Positions 17,947 to 26,176 are shown, counted from the first letter of the stretch. The stretch is 64,000 bases of DNA from Candidatus Latescibacterota bacterium (GCA_021295695.1 JAGWBW010000008.1:17317-81316); one strand, 5' to 3'. Translations and numbers: made by a program. The notes: generated by a model not told the origin, from the letters alone.

Positions 17947-18888
17947 ATGCGGCGGTATATTATGGGAATATTCTTGATCGTGTTTGGGGTCTTATCGTGC
18001 TTGGCCGATACAACGGAGGCCGTTGAAGTCGTTCTCAAATCGGGTCGTGTTGTGCGAGGAGAACTGATTCGGGAGACCGCGACTTCTATTACGCTTCAGC
18101 TATCTTCCAGCCGGATCGAAATTTCCAAGTTGAGTATCAAAACAATTGATGGACGTTCTCCTTTTGAACGGCGCAGACCCCGTGCGGGAGTGTCTTCCGA
18201 TAGTACAGGTAAAATGGAGGTACAAATTCCCGCAGGCCATTTTCTTATGGGAGATACCCAGGATAAAAATGCGCCTGTACACAATGTTTATCTCGATGCG
18301 TACTGGGTTGATACGCACGAAGTAACCAATGCCCAGTATCGCGAATTTGTGACGAGCACAGGGCATGCGGTCCCCCGGTATTGGGGCGAGGCCAAATACA
18401 ATGATCCCAACCAACCCGTTGTGGGTGTTTCGTGGAATGACGCCAATGCCTATTGTTCATGGAAGGGCAAACGACTGCCCACTGAAGCAGAATGGGAACG
18501 CGCAGCACGAGGGGCGCAAAGCCGTCTTTACCCCTGGGGCGACCGTTTTGATGTCACGCGAACAAATACTCGAGAAACCCGAAACCGACGCCCGTTGCCT
18601 GTGGGAACCTTTCCCGAGGGTGCTACCAGTGAAGGATTGCTCGATATGTCGGGCAATGTGTGGGAGTGGTGTTGGGATTGGTTTGACGAAGGATACTATC
18701 GCGTCTCTCTCCTCAATAATCCCACGGGCCCAGAGGCCGGGAAAAAGCGTGTCATAAGGGGCGGGGGCTGGAGTGCTCCACACATTCACATGGCCCGACG
18801 GCGAGGTGAAAAGCCCGATAAAACCTATCCTTCTCTGGGTTTCCGGTGCGCCAGGTCGGATACTGAAGCACAGGCGAAACAAGAGTAA
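17947..18888 (+). CDS. Exported formylglycine-generating-enzyme (SUMF1/FGE-sulfatase) family protein
   Basis: 313 aa, with a signal peptide (MRRYIMGIFLIVFGVLSCLA) and an AAGGAGG site before the ATG. An N-terminal segment of about 60 residues (EVVLKSGRVVRGELI) resembles an SH3-like surface domain. The SUMF1 fold spans about 95-305: IPAGHFLMGDTQ, PVHNVYLDAYWVDTHEVTNAQY, GKRLPTEAEWERAARG, GNVWEWCWDWFDEGYY and RGGGWSAP. Many bacterial members are not true FGEs. The Cys pair of aerobic FGE (in a GFRCA-type C-terminus) is only partly matched (LGFRCARS), so sulfatase activation is uncertain. A binding or envelope role is equally possible. Confidence 0.85.
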   Translation: MRRYIMGIFLIVFGVLSCLADTTEAVEVVLKSGRVVRGELIRETATSITLQLSSSRIEISKLSIKTIDGRSPFERRRPRAGVSSDSTGKMEVQIPAGHFLMGDTQDKNAPVHNVYLDAYWVDTHEVTNAQYREFVTSTGHAVPRYWGEAKYNDPNQPVVGVSWNDANAYCSWKGKRLPTEAEWERAARGAQSRLYPWGDRFDVTRTNTRETRNRRPLPVGTFPEGATSEGLLDMSGNVWEWCWDWFDEGYYRVSLLNNPTGPEAGKKRVIRGGGWSAPHIHMARRRGEKPDKTYPSLGFRCARSDTEAQAKQE

Positions 18889-18903
18889 ATGGTGAGTTGA
18901 AAT

Positions 18904-18934
18904 AAAAAAAGCCGCTAATTAGCGGCTTTTTTTT
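18904..18934. terminator. Bidirectional terminator
   Basis: The perfect palindrome gccgctaattagcggc (18911-18926) has A7 before and T8 after. It lies between the 3' ends of the convergent FGE-like and GroES-like genes and can serve both. Confidence 0.9.
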
Positions 18935-18957
18935 CCGAATGACCATTTGGAAAACCA

Positions 18958-19377
18958 TCACAGGTCGAGGTCGTCCAAACCCTCCAGTTCATCCAATACC
19001 TCGTCTTCGCCCACTACGGTATCCGACTCTCGAATCACAACGAGAATAGAAGCCTGGGGTACAATGAGATATTTCTCGCCTTCAAAAGAAATCTCCATCG
19101 CGGCTTTTTGCAAAAATAAGGCAAAATCTCCTTTCTCAACTTGCAGAGGCAAATATCGCGGTTCTTTTGGAGAATTGCGCCATGGTTCATCGTCTGCGGG
19201 CGTTTCTGGCAGCGGCAGACCGGGCCCCGTGGCCATAATGCGACCACTCTGTACTTCCTCTTTTTCGACCACTGTTTGAGGTAAATAAAGCCCGACTTTG
19301 GTCCGCTCTTCCAAATCTTCCCGCTTGATCAAAACGCGGTCGCCAATAACGACGAGTTCTTTGTTTCCTATTTGCAT
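18958..19377 (-). CDS. GroES-like (Cpn10 fold) protein with acidic tail
   Basis: 139 aa from the ATG at 19377, preceded by GAGAAG; a longer in-frame extension exists but the fold begins here. VVIGDRVLIKRED, VGLYLPQTVVEK and SGRIMATGPG match the start, mobile-loop region and turn of Cpn10. An insertion of about 35 residues (PLPETPADDEPWRNSPKEP) sits where GroES has a short loop. The C-terminus is very acidic (DTVVGEDEVLDELEGLDDLDL, split). It lacks an adjacent groEL and differs in loop lengths, so it is a divergent relative rather than the main co-chaperonin. Confidence 0.75.
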   Translation of the reverse strand: MQIGNKELVVIGDRVLIKREDLEERTKVGLYLPQTVVEKEEVQSGRIMATGPGLPLPETPADDEPWRNSPKEPRYLPLQVEKGDFALFLQKAAMEISFEGEKYLIVPQASILVVIRESDTVVGEDEVLDELEGLDDLDL

Positions 19378-19493
19378 TGCATCTTCTCGCTTAAGTAAGT
19401 TCCGCATATATCCAAAAAATTGTCCGTCAAACTTAAAAAATTGTATCGCAAGTGTCAACAGTTTAGAGATAAAACAACTTTAATAATAAAGTC

Positions 19494-19522
19494 TTGACAA
19501 ATGGATGGATAAGGCATATTAT
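19494..19522 (+). promoter_or_regulatory. Sigma-70 promoter
   Basis: TTGACA (19494-19499), a 17-nt spacer and TATTAT (19517-19522). It points at the 31-codon ORF at 19566 and a terminator at 19691, about 170 nt from the expected start to the end of the hairpin. Confidence 0.75.
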
Positions 19523-19565
19523 TTTTCACCGAGTTGCAAATAACTTTTGATTATGGAGCTGTTCC

Positions 19566-19661
19566 ATGTTGTTTTTTGTGCCGACAATGCAGATGCAGAT
19601 GCCCGTCACTGTACGGGCTGCGCGTGTTGTACATTCCCATTGTGAGCAGGAGCATGGATAG
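19566..19661 (+). CDS. Possible 31-aa microprotein
   Basis: An ATG with GGAG exactly 7 nt upstream (ATGGAGCTGTTCC-ATG) opens a 31-codon frame. Its N-terminus is hydrophobic (MLFFVPTMQMQMPVTV), with a Met-Gln alternation, and its C-terminus contains HSHCEQEHG, which has three His and one Cys. It sits between a near-consensus promoter (19494-19522) and a strong terminator (19691-19727), forming a complete small transcription unit upstream of holB. I recognise no family. Instead of coding, the transcript of about 200 nt could be an RNA; it contains a gcccgt/acgggc hairpin within the ORF. Confidence 0.45.
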   Translation: MLFFVPTMQMQMPVTVRAARVVHSHCEQEHG

Positions 19662-19690
19662 CGGATCATTTTAGTCGTTTGCATTATGAT

Positions 19691-19729
19691 AAAAAGCCGT
19701 TGGAATGTTCCGTTCCAGCGGCTTTTTAT
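19691..19729 (+). terminator. Strong intrinsic terminator before holB
   Basis: A 15-bp stem, aaaaagccgttggaa / ttccagcggcttttt (19691-19705 and 19713-19727, one G-U), with loop tgttccg and a terminal T-run. It ends the small unit begun at 19494, so holB needs its own promoter or read-through. Confidence 0.9.
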
Positions 19730-19742
19730 ATGAGAGGTAATA

Positions 19743-20786
19743 TTGGAACGGGTGATTGGACAGGGGCGAGCGGTTCGGTTTTTGACCGAATTGATTGAAA
19801 GAGATCGAGTCCCACACGCGCTGTTGTTTTTGGGCACTTCTGGTACGGGTGCAGTGGCGGCAGCTTTGGATTTTGTGCAGGCATTGCATTGCCAGGCAGA
19901 TGATGCTGTGGCCTGTAGGCGTTGTGCCGCCTGTCACAAGGTGGCAAATCTAAATCATCCAGATAGTACAATGCTCTTTCCTTTTTCTCGGAGCGTGAAA
20001 GAGGAAGTTAGGCAAGCCGCACTGCACGAGGTGTGGCAATCGCCTTATTACTATCCATTGCCCGACGACAATACGGCGATTACCATTGATCGCGTTCGGC
20101 AGATGCAGCGGCAGTTTACGCACAGTGCTTTTGCGGGGGGCTGGCGCACGACGCTTATTTTACACGCGAATCAAATGCGCGTAGAGGCAGCCAACGCCAT
20201 GTTGAAGACTTTGGAAGAACCGCCTGTTCGGTCGCTGTTGATTTTGATTGCATCCCATGGCGATGCGTTGTTGCCTACTATTGTGTCGCGGTGTCAGTTT
20301 GTAAAATTTCCAGCACTTTCACCGCATGATATCAGTGCCGAGTTAATGGTAAAGGACATTGATAAAACGACAGCAGATTTTATTGGACGCACATGTGGCG
20401 GCGATTTTCGCCGGGCATTGGATATGACTGACGGTCATATCTCAGATAGGCAAGATCGATCTTTTAAGTTTTTGGAAGCCTTGCTGTGGGGGCAGGAGGA
20501 GCGCACGTTTGAAGCACTTGCAAAACTCGACCGGCAAGAGGCATTGGATATTTTGGCAGGTGCAGAAATGTGGCTCAGGGACGCGCTGTTGTTGCAATGC
20601 GATCGGGGTGATCATATTGTCCATGCTGCACAGGAGGACAATGTCGGGCGATTGGCGGAGGTTTTTGATCTCGATCACCTGACCGCAACGATAAAAAAGA
20701 TTGAATCTTTGCGAGAGATGAACCATCGCAATGTGAATATGAATCTGGGCTTAATCTCGCTCTGGCGGCAGATGAAGTCCTTTTGA
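19743..20786 (+). CDS. holB: DNA polymerase III delta' subunit (clamp loader)
   Basis: 347 aa with a TTG start (GAGAGG seven nt upstream). AAA+ fold: IGQGRAVRFLTELIERDRVPHALLFLG, a Walker-A-like loop without the Lys (GTSGTGAVAA), a zinc module with Cys at CQADDAVACRRCAAC, sensor region NAMLKTLEEPP and the SRC arginine-finger motif IVSRCQ. Delta' is the structural, non-ATP-hydrolysing member of the gamma complex, and loss of the Walker Lys agrees with that. It is followed by metG after 14 nt. Confidence 0.9.
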   Translation: MERVIGQGRAVRFLTELIERDRVPHALLFLGTSGTGAVAAALDFVQALHCQADDAVACRRCAACHKVANLNHPDSTMLFPFSRSVKEEVRQAALHEVWQSPYYYPLPDDNTAITIDRVRQMQRQFTHSAFAGGWRTTLILHANQMRVEAANAMLKTLEEPPVRSLLILIASHGDALLPTIVSRCQFVKFPALSPHDISAELMVKDIDKTTADFIGRTCGGDFRRALDMTDGHISDRQDRSFKFLEALLWGQEERTFEALAKLDRQEALDILAGAEMWLRDALLLQCDRGDHIVHAAQEDNVGRLAEVFDLDHLTATIKKIESLREMNHRNVNMNLGLISLWRQMKSF

Positions 20787-20800
20787 GTGGGTGTAGAAAA

Positions 20801-22687
20801 ATGGGCACATTTTATATTACAACACCGATTTATTACGTCAATGATGAACCCCATATCGGACATGCGTACACGACGATTATGGCCGATGTGTTGTCGCGTT
20901 TTCATCGCCTAACTGGCGATGATGTGTTGTTTTTGACCGGTACGGATGAGCATGGGCAGAAAGTGGATGAGGCTGCGAAAAAACGCAATCTGTCACCGCA
21001 GGCACATGCGGATGAAATGGTGATGCGATTTCAGGCGTTGTGGGAGATCTTAAATATTTCAAACGATGATTTTATTCGCACAACCGAAGCGCGGCACAAG
21101 CGCGTTGTCTCCGAGATTTTGCAACGCATTTACGATGCGGGCGAGATCTATTCCGACAATTACGAGGGCTGGTATTGTGTCCCAGACGAGCGGTTCTGGA
21201 CAGAAAAGGACCTGGTTGATGGGAATTGTCCGGATTGCGGGCGGCCGACGGTGAAGATTTCGGAGAAAAATTACTTTTTTAGAATGAGCAAATACCAGGA
21301 CTGGCTCATTGAGTATATTGAGACACATCCCAATTTTATTCGACCGGAAAAGCGGCGCAATGAGATCCTCGGGTTTTTGCGTCAACCGCTGGGCGATTTG
21401 TGTATTTCTCGCCCCAGGGCGCGTTTGGAATGGGGGATTCCGCTTCCTTTTGATGAAGATTATGTCTGTTATGTGTGGTTCGATGCGCTGATCAATTATA
21501 TTACGGCACCAGGTTATATCGCCGATGATGCGCGTTTTGAGCACTGGTGGCAGGCGTCTTGCCATCTGATAGGCAAGGATATTTTGACCACGCATTGCGT
21601 GTATTGGCCCACGATGCTCAAGGCGATAGGTGTGTCATTGCCCAAAACGATTATGGGACATGGTTTTTGGCTCGTGGATGAGACAAAGATGGGGAAGTCG
21701 CTGGGCAATGCGATCCGGCCTCTGGATCTGGCGGATAAATACGGCGTGGATGCGTTTCGGTATTTTCTGGTGCGCGATATGACGCTGGGGCAAGATAGCG
21801 ATTTTAGCGAAGAGGCTTTTGTCCAGCGTTATAATACCGAGTTGGCGAATGAATTGGGCAATTTGCTCAATCGATCGGTGGTGATGGCTGCGCGGTATTT
21901 GGATGGGGTTGTGCCTGAGGTTGATGGTGATCATGCGGCACTCGACGCTTTGAAAGCGCAGACGGAGGAGACGCTCAATGCGGTGGGCAAAGCTATTGAT
22001 GCGATGAATCCCAATGCAGTGCTGGATGCGGTTTGGCGATTGGTGCGGGAGGCCAACCGGTTTGTCGAGGTGCAGGCGCCGTGGCATTTGGCGAAGGACG
22101 CATGCAAAAGGGCTGAGCTTGAGGTGACGATTTACGCGCTGTTGGAGACCATGCGACAACTGGCCGTGTTGCTATTTCCTGTGATTCCTTCAAAGGCGTG
22201 TGAGATTTGGCGGCAACTCGGCGCAAAGGGTTCGCCGGAAGATGTTCATTTGGATGACTTAAAATCATGGGGAGGTCTGGATGCCAATTTGCAAGTTGCA
22301 CCTGGCGATCCGGTGTTCCCGCGTATTGAGGAGGTCAATGTGGCAGAAGAAAAAGCGCAAGAAGATTTGATTTCTTTTTCGGAATTTCAGAAGCTCAAGT
22401 TGCGCGTGGCAAAAATTGACGCAGCCGAGCGCGTGAAAGGTGCAGATCGCCTGTTGCAGTTGCAAATTAGTTTGGGCGATGAGCAACGCCAGATCGTCGC
22501 AGGGATTGCTGAATATTATGAGCCGGAAGCACTCGTTGGGCAGCAGATTGTGGTGGTTGCCAATCTGGAACCCGCGACTATTCGCGGTGTCGAATCCCAG
22601 GGTATGCTGCTGGCGGCTTCTGATGATAACGACCTCACACTCGTAACGCCAGATAGTGAGATTAGTGATGGGGCTGAGGTTAGTTGA
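20801..22687 (+). CDS. metG: Methionyl-tRNA synthetase with C-terminal tRNA-binding domain
   Basis: 628 aa from the ATG at 20801, chosen because the conserved FYITTPIYYVNDEPHIGHAYT begins right after it. The HIGH motif is PHIGH and the KMSKS motif is KMGKS. The connective peptide has CPDCG with a single zinc knuckle. The last about 105 residues are an EMAP/Trbp111-type domain (LKLRVAKIDAAERVKGADRL, ESQGMLLAA) that binds tRNA and supports dimerisation. It charges tRNA(Met) in the cytoplasm. It follows holB by 14 nt, probably in one operon. Confidence 0.95.
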   Translation: MGTFYITTPIYYVNDEPHIGHAYTTIMADVLSRFHRLTGDDVLFLTGTDEHGQKVDEAAKKRNLSPQAHADEMVMRFQALWEILNISNDDFIRTTEARHKRVVSEILQRIYDAGEIYSDNYEGWYCVPDERFWTEKDLVDGNCPDCGRPTVKISEKNYFFRMSKYQDWLIEYIETHPNFIRPEKRRNEILGFLRQPLGDLCISRPRARLEWGIPLPFDEDYVCYVWFDALINYITAPGYIADDARFEHWWQASCHLIGKDILTTHCVYWPTMLKAIGVSLPKTIMGHGFWLVDETKMGKSLGNAIRPLDLADKYGVDAFRYFLVRDMTLGQDSDFSEEAFVQRYNTELANELGNLLNRSVVMAARYLDGVVPEVDGDHAALDALKAQTEETLNAVGKAIDAMNPNAVLDAVWRLVREANRFVEVQAPWHLAKDACKRAELEVTIYALLETMRQLAVLLFPVIPSKACEIWRQLGAKGSPEDVHLDDLKSWGGLDANLQVAPGDPVFPRIEEVNVAEEKAQEDLISFSEFQKLKLRVAKIDAAERVKGADRLLQLQISLGDEQRQIVAGIAEYYEPEALVGQQIVVVANLEPATIRGVESQGMLLAASDDNDLTLVTPDSEISDGAEVS

Positions 22688-22748
22688 GAAAGGTGAAAGG
22701 TGAGAGGGACTCACACAAAGCCTCAAAGATACAAAACGTTAAAGGCGA

Positions 22749-22787
22749 TTGTCATTGCGTGCGGCATGGTTTTGAGCCGCAATCTAG
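22749..22787 (+). repeat. Dispersed intergenic repeat, copy A
   Basis: The sequence ttgtcattgcg followed by cggcatggttttgagccgcaat resembles, in opposite orientation, the segment at 25293-25320 (reverse complement ttgtcattgcggcatgctta...). It contains a gcggc/gccgc inverted pair. It lies in the 164-nt gap after metG, at the left edge of the accessory cassette. Confidence 0.55.
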
Positions 22788-22851
22788 CTGGGGTATGACT
22801 TATGCCACGATGCAGTAGTCGCTCTATTCGCATAACAAAGGGATAGCCCAG

Positions 22852-23379
22852 ATGAATCAACCGGAGATTACAATTCGCCCACTGCGGCTCAGCGATGCAG
22901 CAGCAGTACAGTGCTATGCCTCTGATAAACGCGTTGCGCGTACTACCACTATACCTCAGCCATATCCGGAAAATGGTGGAGAGACTTTCGTCAGGAAAGG
23001 CGTTAGAGCACATAGAAATCGAGAGGCTTTCTTTTTTGCTATAGTTGCAGATGGCGATATGATTGGGGTGGTAGAACTCGGGGCAGTTGACTACGAAAAA
23101 CGCAGCACCCGGTGTGATTTCGGAATCGCATCGTCGCACTGGGGCAAGGGAATCACAACCAGGGCTGTTGCGCTCGCGCTACACTATGCGTTCTGTGAAC
23201 TCGGTATGGAGATCGTTCATTCGGCTTGCCTGAAGCGCAACTCGGCTTCCGCTCGTGTTCTGGAGAAGAATGGATTTCAGAAGACGGAAGGGTTTATCTA
23301 CAATAGTTCTAAGTTCGAGAACGAACCCGCACGACGGTTCCAACTGACTCGACAAGCGTGGATGGCGGTGCAAAAATAA
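22852..23379 (+). CDS. GNAT family N-acetyltransferase (RimJ/RimL type)
   Basis: 175 aa. ITIRPLRLSDAAAVQCYASD is the N-terminal signature of the RimJ/RimL-like subgroup. The acetyl-CoA loop is around IASSHWGKGITTRAVALALHY, the Gly-rich GxGxxT-like motif. SACLKRNSASARVLEKNGFQ is the final conserved block. The substrate may be a protein N-terminus, an amino group of an antibiotic, or a small molecule. It is the first gene of a short accessory stretch that also carries HicAB and a methyltransferase. Confidence 0.85.
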   Translation: MNQPEITIRPLRLSDAAAVQCYASDKRVARTTTIPQPYPENGGETFVRKGVRAHRNREAFFFAIVADGDMIGVVELGAVDYEKRSTRCDFGIASSHWGKGITTRAVALALHYAFCELGMEIVHSACLKRNSASARVLEKNGFQKTEGFIYNSSKFENEPARRFQLTRQAWMAVQK

Positions 23380-23395
23380 AAATTAGGGGAATGAC

Positions 23396-23551
23396 ATGAA
23401 ACTAAAAGTCATCATTCATGAAGCAGAAGAAGGTGGATACTGGGCAGAAGTTCCATCAATTGAGGGCTGTGCGACTCAAGGAGAGACTTTTGACGAACTG
23501 CTCGAAAACATTTATGAAGCGGTTGAAGGCTGTTTATCCGTACGGTGGTAA
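23396..23551 (+). CDS. Short HicB-like protein (first of two, possibly C-terminally truncated)
   Basis: 51 aa, ATG preceded by [25 protein letters not shown] followed by [20 protein letters not shown] matches the partial-RNase-H fold of HicB antitoxins. Relatives usually continue about 15-20 residues past the GCLSV block, whereas this one stops at SVRW, so it may be shortened. The second HicB-like gene starts 4 nt after its stop. It could be a redundant antitoxin, an independent small protein, or a remnant. Confidence 0.7.
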   Translation: MKLKVIIHEAEEGGYWAEVPSIEGCATQGETFDELLENIYEAVEGCLSVRW

Positions 23552-23555
23552 AACA

Positions 23556-23762
23556 ATGAGACAAGTGATTATTTATCCGGGTGAAGATGGCTATTGGGTC
23601 GCTGAATGCCCCAGCTTGCCAGGTTGTATCAGTCAGGGAGAAACAAAACAGAGAGCTATCGCCAATATCAAAGAGGCCATTGAGGGATACGTTCTCACTC
23701 TTGAGGAAGATGGATTGCCGGTTCCCGATGAACACTTTGAAGCATTGGTCTTAGCTGTATGA
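23556..23762 (+). CDS. hicB: HicB family antitoxin
   Basis: 68 aa: IIYPGEDGYWVAECPSLPGC, SQGETKQRAIANIKEAIEGY and a C-terminal tail EDGLPVPDEHFEALVLAV. This is the compact HicB form without the C-terminal DNA-binding domain. It overlaps hicA by ATGA (23759-23762), the standard arrangement in which antitoxin and toxin are translated together. HicB binds and neutralises HicA. Confidence 0.88.
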   Translation: MRQVIIYPGEDGYWVAECPSLPGCISQGETKQRAIANIKEAIEGYVLTLEEDGLPVPDEHFEALVLAV

Positions 23763-23980
23763 GCAGATTACCCAGGACTTCAGGAGGAGACTGCGTCAAG
23801 GCACTTGGCAAAGTTGGATTTTACCTGAAGCGACAGCATGGAAGTCATCTGATTTTGCGTCGAGATGATCCCTTTTCTCAGGTTGTAGTTCCCAACCATA
23901 GGGAACTGGACAGAGGTACTTTGCGTGCCATCATCAGACAATCAGGTCTTAGTGTAAACGAATTCGTGCGTTTATTGTGA
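23759..23980 (+). CDS. hicA: HicA family mRNA-interferase toxin
   Basis: 73 aa dsRBD-like fold: RTSGGDCVKALGKVGFYLKR, then the catalytic-His strand QHGSHLILRRDD and VVVPNHRELDRGTLRAIIRQ. HicA cleaves mRNA independently of ribosomes; the His in GSHLIL is the known catalytic position. It is translationally coupled to hicB. The motifs are intact, so an active toxin is expected. Confidence 0.9.
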   Translation: MSRLPRTSGGDCVKALGKVGFYLKRQHGSHLILRRDDPFSQVVVPNHRELDRGTLRAIIRQSGLSVNEFVRLL

Positions 23981-24016
23981 AGTTGCATTGGTGAAGAGAG
24001 TAAGTGGAGGGAGTAC

Positions 24017-24238
24017 ATGGATAACGAAGAGTTTCAGAAAAAGGCACAAAAGGCGTTTGAGAATGACACCACGAAACTCAGAATTGAAAGGAAGATACAC
24101 GACCATTTGCGTATCATTGGTCACGGAGGTCACCAACGTAAAGAATGGTTCTTGACAAACGAAGATTCCGTAGAGTCAACTGCCAACCTCTTGGGTCTCA
24201 AGCTCCACTATAAACATAATCCTGAGACTGACGATTAG
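24017..24238 (+). CDS. Unknown 73-aa protein next to the DNA methyltransferase
   Basis: 73 aa, ATG preceded by AGTGGAGGG. It is charged and mostly helical (NEEFQKKAQKAFENDTTKLR, ERKIHDHLRI), followed by a His-rich GHGGHQRKEWF and a C-terminal LLGLKLHYKHNPETDD. I recognise no family. It lies 32 nt before the methyltransferase gene and 36 nt after hicA, so it may belong to the methyltransferase unit. Confidence 0.55.
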   Translation: MDNEEFQKKAQKAFENDTTKLRIERKIHDHLRIIGHGGHQRKEWFLTNEDSVESTANLLGLKLHYKHNPETDD

Positions 24239-24270
24239 TCAGCACTTGTATCTCGCATGAAACTGATCGT

Positions 24271-25236
24271 ATGAACAAAAAATATCTGGATAAAATTACA
24301 CAGGGCGATTGCCGGGACCATATTCCACACCTGACGGATAATAGCATTGAACTCTTCCTATCGGATATTCCTTATGGTATCAACCTAAGTGATTGGGATG
24401 TGTTGCACGGCAACACGAACTCGGCACTGTTGGGACAGTCGCCCGCGCAGGTTGGGAAGTCTGCCTTTAAGCGGCGAGGCAAGCCCATCAATGGTTGGTC
24501 TCAGGCTGATAGGAATATCGGAATTGAGTATCAGCAGTGGTGTCAAAGTTGGGCTGAATTGGTTTTTCCGAAACTGAAAAATGGGGCTTCTATCTTTGTT
24601 TTTGGCGCACGGCGCACAATACACCGTGTCGTCAATGCATTTGAAGATAGTGGTTTTCTTCTCAAGGACATGCTTGCTTGGAAAAAAGGATCGGCACACC
24701 ATCGCGCTCAGAGGGTGAGCATTGTCTTTCAACGGCGCGGATTGGAGTCTGAGGCCGAAGCCTGGCAGGGCTGGCGTTTGGGGAATATGGCACCTGTATA
24801 TGAGCCGATAGCCTGGTTTGTGAAGCCCTACAAAATTGGTGGGACCATCGCCGACAATGTCCTCGATCACGGTGTGGGCGCGATGAATATAGAAGCGTGT
24901 CAGATTCAGGGGACGAGTCCAACAAATCTCCTTGAGTTTGGTTTCCAAAAGAGCGAACAAAAAATTCACGAGGCACAAAAGCCCCTAAAGCTTATCGAAT
25001 TTCTTATCAAACTTACAACGAGAGAAGGTCAGGTGGTGCTGGATCCGTTCATGGGAAGCGGTACTACGGCTATTGCCGCTAAACGACTTGACAGACATTT
25101 TATTGGCTTTGAGATCGTACCGGCGTTCCATCAGGGTGCGCTTCAAAGGCTGGATTCAGAATGTGGCACGGAATACACAGAAGTCTCTGAGGCGTTCCAG
25201 CCAATGCTTTTTGAGAAAGCAGAAGATGAAGTGTGA
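24271..25236 (+). CDS. Site-specific DNA methyltransferase (N4-cytosine/N6-adenine type)
   Basis: 321 aa. Catalytic motif IV is DIPYG (about residue 32), a DPPY variant; the SAM-binding motif I is DPFMGSGTTAIAA near residue 260; motif X is AQKPLKLIEFLIKLTT. The order IV ... X-I is that of the beta class. A variable region in between (GKSAFKRRGKPINGWSQ and on) would set DNA specificity. No restriction endonuclease gene is visible beside it, so it is either an orphan methylase or part of a system with the 73-aa neighbour. Confidence 0.88.
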   Translation: MNKKYLDKITQGDCRDHIPHLTDNSIELFLSDIPYGINLSDWDVLHGNTNSALLGQSPAQVGKSAFKRRGKPINGWSQADRNIGIEYQQWCQSWAELVFPKLKNGASIFVFGARRTIHRVVNAFEDSGFLLKDMLAWKKGSAHHRAQRVSIVFQRRGLESEAEAWQGWRLGNMAPVYEPIAWFVKPYKIGGTIADNVLDHGVGAMNIEACQIQGTSPTNLLEFGFQKSEQKIHEAQKPLKLIEFLIKLTTREGQVVLDPFMGSGTTAIAAKRLDRHFIGFEIVPAFHQGALQRLDSECGTEYTEVSEAFQPMLFEKAEDEV

Positions 25237-25275
25237 CGTTACGCAGTATTTCATATGAGACATCGCTGGATTACT

Positions 25276-25350
25276 GTCGTTGTGCTGCGCGTGGCGGCTT
25301 TAAGCATGCCGCAATGACAACCGCCGTTCGTCACACCGGCGCAGGTCGGA
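25276..25350. repeat. Dispersed intergenic repeats at the right edge of the accessory cassette
   Basis: Two repeat-like pieces lie side by side. The segment 25293-25320 is an inverted relative of the repeat at 22749. The segment after it (gtcacaccggcgcaggtcgg-agtccag, about 25329-25355) is the reverse of a ctggactccgacctgcgccgg-type palindromic repeat common in environmental genomes. No coding potential is seen in the 172-nt gap before tatD. Confidence 0.5.
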
Positions 25351-25408
25351 GTCCAGTAGTTTTGAGTATTTGAAAAATTACCATTGTCTCGATTTTCAGG
25401 ATTTTTTT

Positions 25409-26176
25409 ATGCTTGTTGATTCACACGCACATTTGATGTTTCCACAGTTTCAGCAGGATCTGGACGATCTGCTCGCCCGGGCGAGGACTGCAGGAGTGGA
25501 GCAGATCGTGAATGTGGGGACAAATTTGGATACGAGCCGTGCGTCTATTGCTCTTGCTGAGGCAGAAGCTGATGTATATGCTTCGGCGGGGTTTCATCCA
25601 TCGGATTCTGCAAAGGCGGATGAGTCGGCTTTGAAAAAGTTGCCCGCGCTTTTGAAGCATCACAGGGTTGTTGCGGTTGGCGAGACGGGGTTGGATTTTT
25701 ATCGCAATTACGCGCCGCGCGAGGTTCAGGAACGAGTGTTTCGGGCACATATTCGTCTGGCGAGGGAGATGGGCCTGCCGCTGATTATGCACAGTCGGGG
25801 AGCTGAAACGCGGGTGTTAGATGTGTTGGCGGAAGAAGGCGGATCGGAGGTGGGCGGTGTGATGCATTGTTTTGGGGGGGATGTCGAAGGAGCCAGGCGT
25901 GCGGTGGATCTCAATTTTTATCTGGGTTTTGGCGGTATTGTCACTTTCAAAAATTCGGGCGCGTTGAAGGTCGCATTGGATGTGCCCGCTGAGCGATTGC
26001 TTTTGGAAACGGATTGTCCGTTTCTGGCACCTGTGCCAAAACGCGGCAAGCGCAATGAGCCAGCGTATGTGCGCTATGTCGCCGAGTGCCTGGCGGATGC
26101 TGGACGTGGGGATACTGAAGATGTGTGTCGGCAGACAACGCAAAATGCTCAGACCTTGTTTGGGTTGACATCGTGA
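25409..26176 (+). CDS. tatD: TatD family metal-dependent deoxyribonuclease
   Basis: 255 aa. The ATG at 25409 begins MLVDSHAHLMF, which carries the metal-binding HxH. Further ligands are in VAVGETGLDFYRNY (Glu), IMHSRGA (His), GVMHCFGG (His) and LLETDCPFLAP (Asp). TatD enzymes are 3'-5' exonucleases and DNA-repair hydrolases. The stop overlaps the rsmA GTG start (GTGA), an arrangement found in many bacteria. Confidence 0.93.
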   Translation: MLVDSHAHLMFPQFQQDLDDLLARARTAGVEQIVNVGTNLDTSRASIALAEAEADVYASAGFHPSDSAKADESALKKLPALLKHHRVVAVGETGLDFYRNYAPREVQERVFRAHIRLAREMGLPLIMHSRGAETRVLDVLAEEGGSEVGGVMHCFGGDVEGARRAVDLNFYLGFGGIVTFKNSGALKVALDVPAERLLLETDCPFLAPVPKRGKRNEPAYVRYVAECLADAGRGDTEDVCRQTTQNAQTLFGLTS

